DNA of 7,192 nucleotides. It comes from an uncultured Opitutaceae bacterium (lineage in GTDB: Bacteria; Verrucomicrobiota; Verrucomicrobiia; Opitutales; Opitutaceae). The notes beneath the pieces were generated by a model. It was given only the letters and a program-made list of their open reading frames with translations. It was not told where the DNA came from and did not search any database. Shown piece by piece: positions 5,422 through 7,192 of the stretch; the first letter of the stretch is position 1, and every line of letters begins with the position of its first letter. Location of the stretch: contig CALFNJ010000541.1 of the NCBI GenBank assembly GCA_937902865.1, positions 1-7,192 on the forward strand. Reading direction: 5' to 3'. The translations under genes and the position numbers were made by a program.

Positions 5422-5474
5422 TCCGACGTCCGCGTTCACCACTCATCGCAACCAATCACAGGAGAAATATCATC

Positions 5475-5873
5475 ATGTCATTCTTCACCACCCTCATTCC
5501 CAATCGTGTCCGAGCGGTCCGCAACGGCAGCGCTGAAGGCGCGGCCGCGCCAACCGTGAAACCTTACTACGAGGTGCAGGAAACGGACGACGCGTACAGC
5601 GTCACCGTGTACCTGCCGGGCGTGACCAAGGAAAATCTGGAAATCACCGTCGAGGCCGACGAATTCCGCGTGAGCGGACGCCGCGCCTGGAAACAGCCGG
5701 AAGGCTGGGCGCCGCTGCATCGCGAGTCGGCTGACGAGGCCTTCGAGCTGGTGCTGAGCCACGACAACGCGGTCAACGCCGAGAAAGTCACGGCGGAGCT
5801 TCGCGACGGCGTGCTGCGCGTCGCGTTGCCAAAGCACGAGGCGGTCAAGCCCCGCAAGATCGCGGTGGGCTGA
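5475..5873 (+). CDS. Small heat-shock protein, Hsp20/alpha-crystallin family (second of pair)
   Basis: 132 aa, starting MSFFTTLIPNRVRAV. The ATG at 5475 is preceded by a good Shine-Dalgarno AGGAG (5460-5464) with 10-nt spacing, clearly better than that of the first copy. The alpha-crystallin domain begins at about residue 28 (VKPYYEVQETDDAYSVTVYLPGV) and includes DGVLRVALPK (111-120) and a short tail PRKIAVG with an I-x-V motif (Ile129). The N-terminal arm is short and lacks the WxxLxxEIDRLF-like segment of its neighbour. The pair is strongly diverged, so it is not a recent duplication. Such pairs often co-assemble into mixed oligomers (known for IbpA/IbpB in E. coli); here that is an inference. 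A strong terminator ends the unit at 5957-5990. Confidence 0.93.
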   Translation: MSFFTTLIPNRVRAVRNGSAEGAAAPTVKPYYEVQETDDAYSVTVYLPGVTKENLEITVEADEFRVSGRRAWKQPEGWAPLHRESADEAFELVLSHDNAVNAEKVTAELRDGVLRVALPKHEAVKPRKIAVG

Positions 5874-5956
5874 ACCGTTCACGCGCTCGCGTCAGGCTGA
5901 GCGACTTCATGGTCCCTTCCAGCACGTCAGGCTTGTTCTGATGGTTCGGTTGGGCA

Positions 5957-5990
5957 GGCCGGGCTCCGCTACGGGGAGCCCGGCCTTTTT
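5957..5990 (+). terminator. Rho-independent terminator of the hsp20 operon
   Basis: A perfect 11-bp stem (GGCCGGGCTCC / GGAGCCCGGCC) with a 7-nt loop GCTACGG is followed directly by TTTTT (5986-5990). It lies 83 bases past the second Hsp20 stop codon and just before the DCC-family gene, so it separates these two plus-strand units. This is the clearest terminator in the window. Confidence 0.93.
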
Positions 5991-6031
5991 GCTTTGTGCG
6001 GACGATGAAGCCGGACAAATTTCGTCTTTGT

Positions 6032-6475
6032 ATGACCGCGCCCGAAGCCAGCACCACCGCCGTCGGACCGGTGTTGTTCTTCGATGGGGAATGCGGACTC
6101 TGCACGCGTTTCGTGCGGATGCTGCTCAAGCTCGATCGCGAGGGAATGCACGGGCTTCGCTTCGCGCCGCTGCAGGGGACGACGGCGCAGGCCTATCTGC
6201 GGCGCCACGGTTTGCCGACAGAGGATTTCGCGACTCTCGTTTTCGCGTCGGACTGGCCGCGTTCCGCCGCCGCGCCCGCACTGCGCACGGACGGAGCGAT
6301 CGCCAGTCTTCGGGCCATCGGCCGGCCGGGATGGGCGACACTGGTCTCACTTTTTCCGCGCGGCGTGCGCGATGCGCTTTATCGAATGGTGGCGCGTAAT
6401 CGTCTCCGCCTGTTTCCAAGCGGACCGGTGAATCCGGCGGCGGACGCGCGAAGCGCGCGGCGTTTTCTTCCCTAG
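6032..6475 (+). CDS. DCC-family (DUF393) thiol-disulfide oxidoreductase-like protein
   Basis: 147 aa from ATG 6032 (MTAPEASTTAVGPVLFFDGECGLC). In-frame starts at 6005 and 5996 also exist, and no start has a Shine-Dalgarno; I prefer 6032 because it lies closest to the conserved core. The family hallmark DGxCxLC is present as DGECGLC (18-24), giving a CxxC pair (Cys21, Cys24) on a predicted thioredoxin-like fold. RFAPLQG, the RTDGAIASLRAIG segment and the C-terminal VRDALYRMVARNRLRLFP are also typical. No signal peptide or membrane span is seen, so it is probably cytoplasmic. The exact substrate of the family is unknown. It sits right after the hsp20 terminator and is transcribed toward TerC, so it is probably monocistronic. 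Confidence 0.9.
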   Translation: MTAPEASTTAVGPVLFFDGECGLCTRFVRMLLKLDREGMHGLRFAPLQGTTAQAYLRRHGLPTEDFATLVFASDWPRSAAAPALRTDGAIASLRAIGRPGWATLVSLFPRGVRDALYRMVARNRLRLFPSGPVNPAADARSARRFLP

Positions 6476-6479
6476 ATAG

Positions 6480-6501
6480 GGCACGTTGTTCCCAACGTGC
6501 C
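6480..6501. repeat. 9-bp perfect inverted repeat after the DCC gene
   Basis: GGCACGTTG (6480-6488) and CAACGTGCC (6493-6501) enclose TTCC, starting 4 bases past the DCC stop codon. No T-run follows on either strand, so it is not a classical terminator. Its core (CGTTG...CAACG) is echoed by the hairpin at 6543-6562, and together they may be parts of one dispersed palindromic element filling this convergent gap. Confidence 0.55.
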
Positions 6502-6542
6502 GGTGGCGTTCCGTCGGTCGTGGTACGCGGATAACGGTTTCA

Positions 6543-6577
6543 GCGCGTTCGGGACAACGCGCCGCACCTTATTTTTT
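6543..6577 (+). terminator. Likely intrinsic terminator of the DCC gene
   Basis: GCGCGTT (6543-6549) pairs perfectly with AACGCGC (6556-6562) around CGGGAC. After six bases comes a T-rich run, TTATTTTTTC (6569-6578). The T-run doubles as the last codons of the convergent TerC gene (two Lys codons and the TAA stop read on the minus strand). The gap between stem and T-run is longer than ideal, so efficiency is uncertain. Confidence 0.5.
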
Positions 6578-7192
6578 CGCCGGATCCTTGATGAACACCG
6601 ACATCAGGATTGAGGTCGTGAGCACGCAGCCGATGACGGCCAGCGATGTGGTCGTGGAGATCTCGACCCAGTGATCGATCAGCATCTTCGTGCCGATGAA
6701 GACGAGGATCACAGCGAGGCCGATCTTGAGGAACCGGAAGAGCTGCATGATGCCGCTGAGCGCGAAATAGAGCGACCGCAGTCCGAGGATGGCGAAGATA
6801 TTGGAGGTGAGCGCGACGAAGCCGTTGGCGGTGATGGCGAGCACCGCGGGAATCGAATCGAGCGCGAACACGAGATCGGTGGTCTCGACCACGAGCAGCA
6901 CGATGAAGAGCGGCGTGGCGACGCGGCGTCCTTCGTACGTGCTGAAAAACCGGCCGCCTTCGAACGCGGGCCCGACCGGAAAATAGCGGCGGAAGAGCCG
7001 GACGGCGACGTTGTGCTCCGGATCGATCTCGTCCTCGTTCTTTTGCGGGAGCGCCATCTTCACGCCCGTGTAAACCAGGAAGGCGCCGAAAAGATAGAGA
7101 ACCCAGTTGAACTGGCGGATGACGCCGACGCCGACGAGGATGAAGAGTGCCCGCATGACCACGGCGCCGATGATGCCCCAGAACAGCACGCG
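6569..7192 (-). CDS. TerC-family integral membrane protein (5'-truncated by window end)
   Basis: The last 207 residues are present, ending FIKDPAKK; the N-terminus lies beyond position 7192. At least six hydrophobic segments are visible: GIIGAVVMRALFILVGVGVI, WVLYLFGAFLVYTGVKM, PLFIVLLVVETTDLVFALDSIPAVLAI, NIFAILGLRSLYFALSGIM, LKIGLAVILVFIGTKMLI and LAVIGCVLTTSILMSVFI. The family signature VVETTDLVFALDSIPAVLAIT carries conserved acidic residues within the membrane, and ILGLRSLYF is also typical. A charged loop (QKNEDEIDPEHNVAVRLFRRYFPV) separates the two halves, as in TerC/Alx-type proteins. Family members act in metal-ion homeostasis, with Mn2+ efflux reported for several, and some are linked to tellurite resistance; the substrate here is inferred only. 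It is convergent with the DCC-family gene. Any regulatory leader, such as a yybP-ykoY riboswitch, would be outside the window. Confidence 0.95.
   Translation of the reverse strand, partial: RVLFWGIIGAVVMRALFILVGVGVIRQFNWVLYLFGAFLVYTGVKMALPQKNEDEIDPEHNVAVRLFRRYFPVGPAFEGGRFFSTYEGRRVATPLFIVLLVVETTDLVFALDSIPAVLAITANGFVALTSNIFAILGLRSLYFALSGIMQLFRFLKIGLAVILVFIGTKMLIDHWVEISTTTSLAVIGCVLTTSILMSVFIKDPAKK

Overview
This is a G+C-rich bacterial window with compact genes on both strands. The best guess for the source is Verrucomicrobiota, probably an Opitutaceae relative. That rests on the type of intergenic repeats (a CACAGAGGCAC-type inverted repeat and GATTTTGG microrepeats), a long Pro/Ala-rich single-pass membrane protein, and general gene content. 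No rRNA or marker gene is present to confirm it.

Layout: (1) 1-55, minus: the first 18 codons of an exported protein. (2) 150-1484, plus: a Pro/Ala-rich type II membrane protein with a small conserved-looking C-terminal domain. (3) 1485-1691: an intergenic region with microrepeats, a pyrimidine tract and a GC palindrome. (4) 1692-4541, minus: three co-directional genes. In transcription order these are a PatB/MalY-type C-S lyase/aminotransferase, a small Cro/CI-type HTH protein of 119 aa, and a DusB/NifR3-family tRNA-dihydrouridine synthase. (5) 4542-4977: a 436-base non-coding stretch with a long imperfect inverted repeat, a 16-bp palindrome and a leader hairpin. (6) 4978-5873, plus: two tandem small heat-shock proteins (Hsp20), followed by a strong intrinsic terminator at 5957-5990. 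(7) 6032-6475, plus: a DCC-family (DUF393) thiol-disulfide oxidoreductase-like protein, convergent with (8) 6569-7192, minus: a TerC-family integral membrane protein cut by the window end.

The most interesting structure is the HTH gene at 2889-3248. It is bracketed by two near-identical 17-bp palindromes (GTAACCTATTGGGTTAC and its reverse-complement variant). One lies 13 nt upstream of the HTH start and the other lies between the HTH gene and the dus gene. The simplest reading is an autoregulated repressor that also controls dus expression. The other reading is a roughly 429-bp element with inverted terminal repeats. Most of the rest is housekeeping or stress physiology: proteostasis (Hsp20 pair), tRNA modification (Dus), sulfur amino-acid metabolism (PatB-like) and probably metal homeostasis (TerC).
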